Notes: generated by a model not told the origin, from the letters alone. A stretch of DNA of 16,901 bases from Lachnospiraceae bacterium (GCA_900764225.1 CAAFNG010000365.1:1-16901), one strand, 5' to 3'. Positions 1 to 6,377 are shown, counted from the stretch's first letter. Numbers and translations are program-made.

Positions 1-362
1 GCATCTACTATAGTAGTATATTCACTCCAGTCCGGGTTATTCACCTCCGGCACATGATAACCGGTGGCGATCTTGTATTGTAAGGTCGTCTCCCGGGTCA
101 TTTTTTCTTTGTTTCCGGCCATGTAGAAATCTGCACGAATTCCTTTCAGATGAAAGATCCTGGCAACCGCAATTCCATCACCGCCATTGTTTCCGCTTCC
201 GCAGACAACCAGGATCCGTTCATTCTTTCCAAGGTACTTCTCTGTCTCTTCTACGACCTTCAGTGCTGCCCGCTCCATCAGAACTTCTGATGCCACTCCG
301 ATCTTGTGGATTGTGGCACTGTCCAGATTCTTCATTTCCCCGCAGGTAACAAGCTTCTTCAT
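1..362 (-). CDS. nnrE: NAD(P)H-hydrate epimerase (YjeF_N domain), 3' part cut off by window edge
   Basis: This enzyme epimerises the R form of damaged, hydrated NADH/NADPH (NAD(P)HX) so that the S-specific dehydratase can repair it; it acts in the cytosol. The first 120 residues are visible, starting MKKLVTCGEMKNLD. They include the conserved VLMERAALKV helix (residues 27-36) and the glycine-rich GSGNNGGDG nucleotide-binding loop (55-63), which are hallmarks of the YjeF N-terminal fold. The ATG at 362 is preceded by GGGGAGG about 12 bases upstream, a rather long spacing. The gene runs off the left edge, so it cannot be seen whether the C-terminal ADP-dependent dehydratase domain (NnrD) is fused, as is common in Firmicutes. 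It lies 69 bases downstream of rex in the same direction, which puts NAD(H) repair next to NADH sensing. The family is certain from motifs; the bifunctional state is unknown. Confidence 0.93.
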   Translation of the reverse strand, partial: MKKLVTCGEMKNLDSATIHKIGVASEVLMERAALKVVEETEKYLGKNERILVVCGSGNNGGDGIAVARIFHLKGIRADFYMAGNKEKMTRETTLQYKIATGYHVPEVNNPDWSEYTTIVD

Positions 363-389
363 GCTGTTTCTATACCTCCCCTCTGTAAC

Positions 390-424
390 AGAGAAAGCTG
401 CCGTCTCCGGCAGCCTCATTCTCT
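390..424 (-). terminator. Hairpin between rex and nnrE, possible weak terminator or attenuator
   Basis: On the minus strand a GCTGCCG/CGGCAGC stem with a 4-base loop is flanked by an outer AGAGAA/TTCTCT stem, separated on one side by a small bulge. It begins just after the rex stop codon. The stem is followed only by TTTCTCT and not by a clean U-run, so it may stop some transcripts and let the rest read into nnrE. Confidence 0.5.
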
Positions 425-431
425 GATTTTA

Positions 432-1076
432 CTATTCCACATGCTCCTGCCTGTATTTACTCAGATTATAAGACAGTGTCATCAGACTCTCGGAAAGATG
501 TACGTTTTCCACGATCACATCATCCGGTGTCTCCAGATCAAGATGTGCAAAATTCCAGATAGCCTTAATACCGTTCTCTACCAGAATATCTGCCATTTCT
601 TTGGCCTTATTCTTAGGAAGAGTAAGAATAGCGATCTCCACGTTATTCTCTTTCAGGAAAAACGGAAGCTCACTGAGCATCTGGATCTCCAGTCCGCGGA
701 CTGCAATTCCCTCAAGAACAGGGTTTACATCAAAAATTCCTACCAGCTTAAAGCCCCTTTTCTCAAAGTCCACATAATTGGCAAGTGCCTGTCCCAGATT
801 ACCTGCACCAAGAATGATCATCGGATGAATCGTATCCAGTCCCAGGATCTTACCGATCTCCGTATAAAGATAATGTACATTATAGCCATACCCCTGCTGA
901 CCAAAACCGCCAAAATTATTAAGATCCTGACGGATCTGGGAAGCTGTGGTGTGCATCTTCTTACTTAATTCATTGGAAGAAATACGCTCTACATTGTCTT
1001 CCATCAGCTCTCCTAAGTAGCGGTAGTAGCGTGGCAGACGCTTAATCACCGCTTTCGAGATTTGTTTTGTCTCCAC
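432..1076 (-). CDS. rex: Redox-sensing transcriptional repressor Rex
   Basis: Rex is a dimeric DNA-binding repressor that reads the NADH/NAD+ ratio and releases its operators when NADH is high, typically controlling fermentation and NAD-regenerating genes. The 214-residue length is normal for the family. The N-terminal winged helix spans about residues 1-80, with SQIRQDLNNFGGFG (46-59) and the GQQGYGYNV wing (59-67). It is followed by a Rossmann domain with GAGNLGQALANY (90-101) and the acidic end of strand 2 at D116 (FDVNP). Translation starts at GTG (1076), preceded by AAGGAGG with about 9 bases of spacing; no better ATG exists. A perfect-consensus promoter lies upstream and nnrE follows. 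The neighbour across the divergent region is an ABC-F gene, matching the ydiF/rex neighbourhood of Bacillus. Autoregulation is plausible but its operator is uncertain. Confidence 0.97.
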   Translation of the reverse strand: METKQISKAVIKRLPRYYRYLGELMEDNVERISSNELSKKMHTTASQIRQDLNNFGGFGQQGYGYNVHYLYTEIGKILGLDTIHPMIILGAGNLGQALANYVDFEKRGFKLVGIFDVNPVLEGIAVRGLEIQMLSELPFFLKENNVEIAILTLPKNKAKEMADILVENGIKAIWNFAHLDLETPDDVIVENVHLSESLMTLSYNLSKYRQEHVE

Positions 1077-1108
1077 GATAGTTTCCCTCCTTATCTTACA
1101 CTAGGTTA

Positions 1109-1137
1109 ATTATACCGAATTGATATTTTCCTGTCAA
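1109..1137 (-). promoter_or_regulatory. rex promoter, perfect sigma-A consensus
   Basis: On the minus strand TTGACA (1137-1132) and TATAAT (1114-1109) are separated by exactly 17 bases. Both hexamers match the consensus completely. The predicted start of transcription is about 25 bases before the GTG start of rex, just ahead of its AAGGAGG site. Confidence 0.88.
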
Positions 1138-1143
1138 TTAATC

Positions 1144-1160
1144 TTGTGACTTATGTACAA
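1144..1160. promoter_or_regulatory. Degenerate Rex-box-like sequence
   Basis: The sequence TTGTGACTTATGTACAA has a perfect left half (TTGTGA) of the Gram-positive Rex box TTGTGA-N6-TCACAA. The right half is poor (GTACAA) and the spacing is one base short. It lies just upstream of the rex -35 box, between the two divergent promoters. It is reported as a weak candidate for autoregulation. Confidence 0.25.
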
Positions 1161-1176
1161 ATTTCTTCATATTTTT

Positions 1177-1188
1177 TCAAATATTTGA
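1177..1188. promoter_or_regulatory. Perfect 12-base palindrome upstream of the ABC-F promoter
   Basis: TCAAATATTTGA is identical to its reverse complement and ends 8 bases before the -35 box of the plus-strand promoter. The position and symmetry suit a dimeric regulator. However, the region is very AT-rich, so a chance palindrome cannot be excluded, and no regulator can be named. Confidence 0.3.
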
Positions 1189-1196
1189 TTTTTTCT

Positions 1197-1224
1197 TTGA
1201 AATCCCCGCGGTTTCCGTTATAAT
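1197..1224 (+). promoter_or_regulatory. Promoter of the ABC-F gene
   Basis: TTGAAA (1197-1202) and a perfect TATAAT (1219-1224) are separated by 16 bases. Transcription would start near 1231, leaving a leader of about 60 bases before the ATG at 1292. Confidence 0.8.
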
Positions 1225-1230
1225 AGGTAG

Positions 1231-1291
1231 AGGATTTTTCCTGTTTTTTACGAAACAGAGACAGGATCCTTTGTACAGGAGGACAGTTTTT
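1231..1291 (+). promoter_or_regulatory. ABC-F mRNA leader with competing pairings around the ribosome binding site
   Basis: TCCTGT (1239-1244) can pair with ACAGGA at 1261-1266, closing a hairpin. It can instead pair with an identical ACAGGA at 1275-1280, which overlaps the AGGAGG ribosome binding site (1277-1282). A third element, TCCT (1267-1270), can pair with AGGA at 1277-1280 across a TTGTAC loop. The structures exclude each other, so the leader could switch between an open and a masked ribosome binding site. There is no ATG-started leader peptide. This is inference from base pairing only. Confidence 0.4.
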
Positions 1292-3208
1292 ATGATTTTA
1301 TCATGTCAGAATATATGCAAAGCCTTTGGCGAAAAAGTAATCTTGAACGACGCATCCTTTCATATTGAGGATCGTGAAAAGGCAGCTCTGATCGGCTGCA
1401 AAGGTGCAGGTAAGACTACACTTCTCCGCATTATCATGCAGGAGATTTCCGCGGATTCCGGTACGGTGGTGCTCGCCCGCGACAAAAATATCGGTTACCT
1501 TGCCCAGTATCAGGATATCCACGGGCACCATACCATATACGAGGAGCTTCTTACCACCAAGCAGCACATCATCGATATGGAACGCCGCATCCGCTCCCTG
1601 GAGCAGGAAATGAACAACGTTACCGGCGATGACCTGAACCGTCTGATGGAGACCTATACCCGTCTCACCCATCAGTTTGAGCTGGAGAACGGCTATGCTT
1701 ACAAGAGCGAGCTTACCGGTGTACTGAAAGGTCTGGGATTCACAGAAGAAGACTATGACAAATACATCGAGACTCTTTCCGGAGGCCAGAAGACCCGCGT
1801 AGCCCTGGGTAAGATGCTTCTCTCCAAGCCGGACATCCTGCTTCTGGATGAGCCTACCAACCACCTGGACATGGAGAGCATTTCCTGGCTTGAGACTTAT
1901 CTTCTCAATTATCCGGGCGCGGTATTCATCGTATCCCATGACCGTTATTTCCTGGATAAGGTAGTCACCAAGGTGGTAGAGATCGAGGCCGGCCAGACCC
2001 GTGTATACAGCGGAAACTATTCAGCTTATGCGCTCAAGAAGGCACAGCTTCGTGATGCACAGTATAAGGCATACCTGAATCAGCAGCGAGATATCAAACA
2101 TCAGGAGGCTGTGATCGCCAAGCTGAAATCTTTTAACCGTGAGAAATCCATCAAACGCGCTGAGAGCCGTGAGAAGATGCTGGATCGCGTGCAGCGCATT
2201 GAGAAGCCGCTGGAGATCCAGGATCGTATGCGTATCTCCCTGGAGCCCCGCGTTTTAAGTGGCAATGATGTTCTCCATGTAGAAGAGCTTTCCAAAGCAT
2301 TCCCGGGACAGACACTTTTTTCGGATATTTCCTTTGATATCAAGCGCGGAGAACGTGTAGCTCTCATCGGTAACAACGGAACCGGCAAGACTACTATGCT
2401 GAAGATCATCAACGGTCTTCTGGAAGCAGATGCAGGTAAATTTTCCCTTGGCTCCAAGGTACAGATCGGCTATTACGACCAGGAACATCACGTTCTTCAT
2501 ATGGATAAGACAATTTTCCAGGAGATTTCCGATACCTATCCGACTCTTACAGAGACTGAGATCCGTAATATGCTTGCAGCCTTTCTGTTTACAGGGGACG
2601 ATGTATTTAAAGAGATCTCCGCTCTTTCCGGTGGTGAGCGTGGCCGTGTTTCCCTGGCTAAGCTGATGCTCTCGGAAGCCAACTTCCTGATCCTGGATGA
2701 GCCTACCAACCATCTGGATATCGCCTCCAAGGAAATCCTGGAAGAAGCCCTGGTAAGCTATACCGGTACAGTACTGTATGTATCCCATGACCGTTATTTT
2801 ATCAACCAGACCGCTACCAGGATCATGGAACTGACCAATCAGGCAGTTGTAAATTATATCGGCGATTACGATTATTATCTGGAGAAAAAAGAAGAGCTGA
2901 CCACTGCCTATGCTCCAGGAATTGATTCCCCTGAAGCCCCCCAGGAAGAAAAAGCAGTCTCCGAGAACAAGCTTTCCTGGCAGCAGATGAAAGAAGAACA
3001 GGCAAAAAAAAGAAAACGCGAGGCAGAACTCAAAAAAGTCGAAACCCGCATTGAAGAACTGGAAACAAGAGACCAGGAAATCGATGATACCATGGTTCTT
3101 CCGGATGTGTGCACCAACGTGGCAGAATGTACGAAACTCAGCCGCGAAAAAGCCGCAATTGCAGAAGAACTGGAAACACTATATGAGAAATGGGAAGAGC
3201 TGGCCTGA
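1292..3208 (+). CDS. ABC-F family ATPase, YdiF-like (translation factor / ribosome-associated)
   Basis: This is a soluble protein with two ABC ATPase domains and no membrane segments. ABC-F proteins bind the ribosomal E site and help stalled or drug-bound ribosomes. The first cassette has Walker A GCKGAGKTT (35-43), LSGGQ (162-166) and LLLDEPTNHLD (183-193). A charged helical linker (about 245-325) is the tRNA-contacting region. The second cassette has GNNGTGKTT (360-368), LSGGE (445-449) and LILDEPTNHLD (466-476). A Lys/Glu-rich coiled coil ends the protein (about 553-638). The 638-residue length and the C-terminal coil match B. subtilis YdiF, which also lies near rex. The start is the ATG at 1292, because AGGAGG sits 9 bases upstream; the in-frame TTG at 1271 lies before that site. 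Lys37 replaces the Asn usual in the first Walker A loop. Whether it gives antibiotic resistance or has a housekeeping role cannot be read from the sequence. Confidence 0.93.
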   Translation: MILSCQNICKAFGEKVILNDASFHIEDREKAALIGCKGAGKTTLLRIIMQEISADSGTVVLARDKNIGYLAQYQDIHGHHTIYEELLTTKQHIIDMERRIRSLEQEMNNVTGDDLNRLMETYTRLTHQFELENGYAYKSELTGVLKGLGFTEEDYDKYIETLSGGQKTRVALGKMLLSKPDILLLDEPTNHLDMESISWLETYLLNYPGAVFIVSHDRYFLDKVVTKVVEIEAGQTRVYSGNYSAYALKKAQLRDAQYKAYLNQQRDIKHQEAVIAKLKSFNREKSIKRAESREKMLDRVQRIEKPLEIQDRMRISLEPRVLSGNDVLHVEELSKAFPGQTLFSDISFDIKRGERVALIGNNGTGKTTMLKIINGLLEADAGKFSLGSKVQIGYYDQEHHVLHMDKTIFQEISDTYPTLTETEIRNMLAAFLFTGDDVFKEISALSGGERGRVSLAKLMLSEANFLILDEPTNHLDIASKEILEEALVSYTGTVLYVSHDRYFINQTATRIMELTNQAVVNYIGDYDYYLEKKEELTTAYAPGIDSPEAPQEEKAVSENKLSWQQMKEEQAKKRKREAELKKVETRIEELETRDQEIDDTMVLPDVCTNVAECTKLSREKAAIAEELETLYEKWEELA

Positions 3209-3223
3209 CGGTCAGCTCTTTTT
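3197..3223 (+). terminator. Rho-independent terminator overlapping the end of the ABC-F gene
   Basis: The stem GAGCTGGCC pairs with GGTCAGCTC (one G-T pair) around a TGAC loop and is followed by a run of five T. The gene's TGA stop codon (3206-3208) lies in the loop, so the 5' arm is coding sequence. The convergent inositol phosphatase gene ends at 3235, and the hairpin could also act weakly on the opposite strand. Confidence 0.88.
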
Positions 3224-3234
3224 CCCACTTTCAT

Positions 3235-4014
3235 TCATCGTTTTAATTCTTTCAGAAGAATCTCTTCGAACTGCGGCGCACAGGCAAGGATATCTCCGTT
3301 CTTCAGATAAGTCGGCTCCCCACCTTCCCAGGTTCTTACCATACCGCCCGCTTCCCGGACAATGACCGTTCCGGCTGAGTAATCCCAGGGCTTCAGATCC
3401 CGTTCAATATAACCATGCTCTCTTCCGCAGGCCACATAGCACATGTCAAGCTCCGCGGAACCTGTACGGCGGAAATCCCCGCATTTCATAAAAATATCAT
3501 AAAAAATCGGAAAGAGATTCTTCGCCTCGGATTTTGTGTACGGTGTGGAGCCGTAAGAGATTACGGCGTCCCCGAAATTCTCCGTATCCGATACATGGAT
3601 CTTCCGGTCATTCAGATAAGCGCCCTCGCCTTTTGCTCCATGAAACAGCTCATCCGTAAACGGGTTATAGACTACTCCGAAAACGATCTCTCCCTTTTCG
3701 TAGAGCCCCAGTGCCACGGCACTCATATGAAAATCCAGGATCAGATTGGCAGTTCCGTCGATTGGGTCTAAAATCCAGTAAACACCATCTTTTAAAAGTC
3801 CGGTGTTCTCTTTCTCTTCCGCGATCAGCGGAATCTCCGGAAAAGCTTTTCCTAGCTCTTCCTTCAGAAAATTCTGCACAGCCAGATCTACGTTGGTCAC
3901 ATAATTGGCTGCTCCCTTTACCATTACTTCTTCCTTCTGCATTTCTCTTAAGATCAGATCTTTTGTCTGTCTTACAAGTTCGATGACTTTTTTCTGCTGC
4001 TGTGCTTCGATCAT
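3235..4014 (-). CDS. Inositol monophosphatase family protein (SuhB-like)
   Basis: This is a Mg2+-dependent phosphatase of the IMPase/FBPase/BPNase superfamily. The motifs in order are IAEEKEN (64-70, metal-binding Glu), WILDPIDGTAN (80-90, the diagnostic DPxDGT metal site) and LKPWDYSAG (207-215, with the catalytic-site Asp211 of the WDxAAG-type motif). The length of 259 residues is typical. The ATG at 4014 is preceded by GAGGAG. The gene starts 23 bases after the stop of the vitamin B6 kinase gene, so the two are probably cotranscribed. The substrate could be inositol 1-phosphate, fructose-1,6-bisphosphate or 3'-phosphoadenosine 5'-phosphate; the family motifs do not decide among them. The position downstream of a B6 kinase raises the possibility of a phosphorylated-vitamin substrate, which is only a guess. 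Confidence 0.9.
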   Translation of the reverse strand: MIEAQQQKKVIELVRQTKDLILREMQKEEVMVKGAANYVTNVDLAVQNFLKEELGKAFPEIPLIAEEKENTGLLKDGVYWILDPIDGTANLILDFHMSAVALGLYEKGEIVFGVVYNPFTDELFHGAKGEGAYLNDRKIHVSDTENFGDAVISYGSTPYTKSEAKNLFPIFYDIFMKCGDFRRTGSAELDMCYVACGREHGYIERDLKPWDYSAGTVIVREAGGMVRTWEGGEPTYLKNGDILACAPQFEEILLKELKR

Positions 4015-4037
4015 TTTTTCTCCTCTTTTCCGTAATT

Positions 4038-4904
4038 TTATCCGATCAGCTTGTGAAGATGCAGTTCAAAGCACACACCGTCGTTGCGGTCTGTCCCTTC
4101 CTTAACTGCATCCTGAATGGACGCCGAAATAAAATCCACTGCTATCTGTGCACATTTTTCCATAGGATATCCTTTCACCAGGCCTGCACTGAGCACCGAT
4201 GCAAAAAGATCTCCGGTCCCGGAATAGCTGCCGCCGGATTTCTCCGCAAATATCCAGGAGCTCTTTCCTTTTTCCAGGACAAGATTGCCCATTCGAAGCG
4301 GTTCCCCTTCTTCTTTGTGGTCTACACCTGTGATCACTACTGCTGAAAGAGAAAATTTCTCTGCAAGACTGCGCCCGGTCTCCTGGATCCGCACCAGACG
4401 CTCTTCTCCGTTTATACTCTGAAATTCCCTCCATTTCTTCTCCATCCCTTCTTTTCCATGAAGGAGAAGAAGTGCCTCCGTGAGATTCGGTGTGATCACA
4501 TAAGAGCGATTCACCAACTCGCAGAATCTTTCACGAAGTCCCTCTGTATAGATTGGATAGACTTCTCCATCATCCCCCATCACAGGATCTGTAAGGATCA
4601 GCGTATCCTTCCCTGCAAATATATCCATAAATTTCAAGATCTGATCCGCCTGTTTCTCATCCGAGAGAAAACCTGTATAGATCCCATCCGGAGAAAATCC
4701 CCGTTTCTTCCACTGTTCCATATATAGTTCCATATGCTCCGTGAAATCCTCACAGAAATACGTCTCATAGCCAGTCTGATTACTTAAAACAGCTGTGGGA
4801 AACGGACAGGCCTGCACTCCCATAACCGAGATCACCGGAATCGCCGCTGTGAGAGAACATTTGCCCAGTCCGGAAAGATCGTTGATCACTGCTATTTTCT
4901 TCAT
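4038..4904 (-). CDS. pdxY: Pyridoxamine/pyridoxal kinase (ribokinase superfamily)
   Basis: The enzyme phosphorylates vitamin B6 forms (pyridoxal, pyridoxamine) with ATP in salvage to the coenzyme PLP. The 288 residues show the superfamily layout: an N-terminal substrate region (INDLSGLGKCSL, 7-18), DPVMGDDG (106-113), ITPNLTEA (137-144, adenosine-side motif) and GTGDLF (229-234) with the catalytic base Asp232. The start at 4904 is chosen because GGAG lies 7 bases upstream and the family begins with MKKIAVINDLSG; the longer frame from 4958 would include the promoter. A close alternative is a hydroxymethylpyrimidine kinase (ThiD), but the N-terminal sequence fits B6 kinases better. The divergent MocR-type regulator with overlapping promoters supports a B6 role. 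Confidence 0.87.
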   Translation of the reverse strand: MKKIAVINDLSGLGKCSLTAAIPVISVMGVQACPFPTAVLSNQTGYETYFCEDFTEHMELYMEQWKKRGFSPDGIYTGFLSDEKQADQILKFMDIFAGKDTLILTDPVMGDDGEVYPIYTEGLRERFCELVNRSYVITPNLTEALLLLHGKEGMEKKWREFQSINGEERLVRIQETGRSLAEKFSLSAVVITGVDHKEEGEPLRMGNLVLEKGKSSWIFAEKSGGSYSGTGDLFASVLSAGLVKGYPMEKCAQIAVDFISASIQDAVKEGTDRNDGVCFELHLHKLIG

Positions 4905-4919
4905 CTTATTTCTCCAGTC

Positions 4920-4948
4920 TTGAGTTTTTTTCTGTATTATTATAGAAT
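4920..4948 (+). promoter_or_regulatory. Promoter of the MocR-type regulator gene
   Basis: TTGAGT (4920-4925) and TAGAAT (4943-4948) are separated by 17 bases on the plus strand. The -10 box overlaps the -10 box of the opposing kinase promoter (4939-4944). Confidence 0.6.
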
Positions 4949-4968
4949 AAACTGTCACGTTAACGCAA
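4939..4968 (-). promoter_or_regulatory. Promoter of the vitamin B6 kinase gene
   Basis: On the minus strand a perfect TATAAT (4944-4939) lies 18 bases downstream of a poor -35 box, TTGCGT (4968-4963). A weak -35 next to a good -10 is common for activator-dependent promoters. The palindrome CGTTAACG (4958-4965) overlaps the -35 box. Confidence 0.6.
4958..4965. promoter_or_regulatory. Palindrome CGTTAACG, candidate operator in the divergent region
   Basis: This perfect 8-base palindrome touches the -35 box of the kinase promoter and lies just past the -10 box of the regulator promoter. A regulator bound here could repress its own gene and affect the kinase gene, as in MocR/PdxR autoregulation. 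It is short, so the assignment is tentative. Confidence 0.3.
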
Positions 4969-4996
4969 TCACTTTTGGAAGGAAATTACCATACCA

Positions 4997-6313
4997 ATGT
5001 TAAATATATCCGCAGAACACAAAAAAGAGCATCTTTATCTGGAAGTCTATCATTATTACCGGAAGCTGATCATGGAGAACCGGCTTCTCCCGGGAAGCAA
5101 AATGCCCTCCCTCAGGAAATGTGCACAGGATCTGAAGCTGAGCCGGACCACTATCGAAACTGCCTATCTCCAGCTGGCAGCCGACGGCTACATTATCGCC
5201 AGGGCACAAAGTGGCTATTACGTCACGGATATTGCCAGAAAGCAGCACTCTCTCCCGCACGAAAAACATCCCCAGGACACGGTTCCCTGTATTTACGATT
5301 TCGCCTCTTCAGGCGTTGACCGGGAGAGCTTTCGTTTTGACCTGTGGCAGCGCTACATTAAGAGCGCCCTCCGCCAGGATGAGCGCATGCTTTCCTACGG
5401 CGAGCCTCAGGGGGAAAAAGATTTCCGGGAAGTTCTCGCAGACTACATCCGGGAACGTCGAAATGTGATCTGTTCCCCTGACGATATCGTAGTCGGCGCG
5501 GGTATCCAGAGCCTGCTCCAGATCCTCTGCCCCCTGATCCGGGAGAGAAAAACCGTTTCTTTTCCCACACCATCTTTTGTACAGGGCAGTACGATCTTTG
5601 AAGATCACGGCTTCGAAGTCCATTACCGGGACAAAAACTGTGACGTGATTTATGTATCCCCTGCCCATATGACCAAATGGGGCGAGATCATGCCAGTAAA
5701 ACGCCGTCTGGAGCTGATCCATCACGCAGAATTATATGATCATCTTATCATCGAGGATGATTTCGAAAACGAATTCGTTTATCTCCAGAAGCCGACTCCT
5801 TCTCTTTTCGGACTTGCAGGCGGGGAAAACGTTGTTTATTTCGGCTCCTTTTCCAGGCTGCTGCTGCCTTCCATCCGTCTGAGCTTTATGGTACTTCCGC
5901 CTGCTCTCCGGGAGCAGTACGAAAAAAAAGCTGCCTTTTATAATCAGACAGCTTCCAAGGCAGAACAAATTGCTCTTTGTCAGTTTATCCGCGACGGACA
6001 TCTTCTCTCCCAGACAAGAAAACTCCGCCGTCTCTATTCCCAGAAACTGAAAGCCCTTTCTGCCGCTGTAACGGAAACTTTCGACAAAAACTGCCAGATC
6101 AAAACCGGAGCAGCCGGAACCAGCCTTGCCCTCACACTTCCCTGCACACTGACCGGCAAACAGCTGAAAAAAAAGGCACAGGCCAATGGCCTGCGCCTGG
6201 AGCTTCTGAAAGAAACCGAAAACGATGTAACGCTGGTTCTTTCCTGCTCTTCCATTCCCATGAATGATTTTCTTCCTGCCTGCCAGCTTCTGAAAAAAGT
6301 GCTCGGACAATAA
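4997..6313 (+). CDS. MocR/PdxR-type GntR-family regulator with degenerate aminotransferase domain
   Basis: The 438-residue protein is a fusion. A GntR winged helix-turn-helix lies at about residues 12-78 (PSLRKCAQDLKLSRTTIETA at 37-56, GYIIARAQSGYYV at 64-76), and a fold-type I aminotransferase-like domain at about 100-438. MocR proteins of this shape usually bind PLP and control B6, GABA or amino-acid genes. Here the motif that normally reads SFSK with the PLP-linking lysine is SFSR (Arg287), and the usual DDY is DDF (Phe256). The 31-residue distance between the two positions equals that between Tyr281 and Lys312 of B. subtilis GabR. Arg294, in the place of GabR Arg319, is kept. GGAAGG lies about 14 bases before the ATG, an unusually long spacing. 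The protein is divergent from the B6 kinase gene, its probable target. Confidence 0.9.
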   Translation: MLNISAEHKKEHLYLEVYHYYRKLIMENRLLPGSKMPSLRKCAQDLKLSRTTIETAYLQLAADGYIIARAQSGYYVTDIARKQHSLPHEKHPQDTVPCIYDFASSGVDRESFRFDLWQRYIKSALRQDERMLSYGEPQGEKDFREVLADYIRERRNVICSPDDIVVGAGIQSLLQILCPLIRERKTVSFPTPSFVQGSTIFEDHGFEVHYRDKNCDVIYVSPAHMTKWGEIMPVKRRLELIHHAELYDHLIIEDDFENEFVYLQKPTPSLFGLAGGENVVYFGSFSRLLLPSIRLSFMVLPPALREQYEKKAAFYNQTASKAEQIALCQFIRDGHLLSQTRKLRRLYSQKLKALSAAVTETFDKNCQIKTGAAGTSLALTLPCTLTGKQLKKKAQANGLRLELLKETENDVTLVLSCSSIPMNDFLPACQLLKKVLGQ

Positions 6314-6350
6314 CTGCTTCCGGCAGACAGAACCTTATAAACGTATGGCA

Positions 6351-6377
6351 ATAACCGGATTTAATCTCTCCGGTTAT
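6351..6377. other. Hairpin between the convergent MocR and cbiC genes
   Basis: ATAACCGG pairs perfectly with CCGGTTAT around an 11-base loop that contains the cbiC stop codon. Neither strand has a following U-run, so it is not a canonical intrinsic terminator. It may protect mRNA 3' ends or act with Rho. Apart from a CTGC/GCAG mini-stem at 6314-6326, nothing else is seen in this 47-base gap. Confidence 0.45.

Noticed and set aside
306..968. A 220-codon open frame on the plus strand opposite rex
   Set aside because: It is antisense to rex, a certain gene, with no family motif and no ribosome binding site in the right place.
1271..1291. Upstream in-frame TTG start for the ABC-F gene
   Set aside because: The AGGAGG site lies inside this stretch and is spaced for the ATG at 1292, so the 7 extra residues are not expected.
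1844..2799. 20-base identical stretches at 1844/2693 and 1931/2780, both 849 bases apart
   Set aside because: They encode the conserved DEPTNH and SHDRY motifs of the two ABC cassettes. Shared protein motifs and codon preference are enough to explain the identity.
4905..4958. N-terminal extension of the B6 kinase from an ATG at 4958
   Set aside because: It would put the TATAAT promoter inside the gene, and family members begin at MKKIAVINDLSG.
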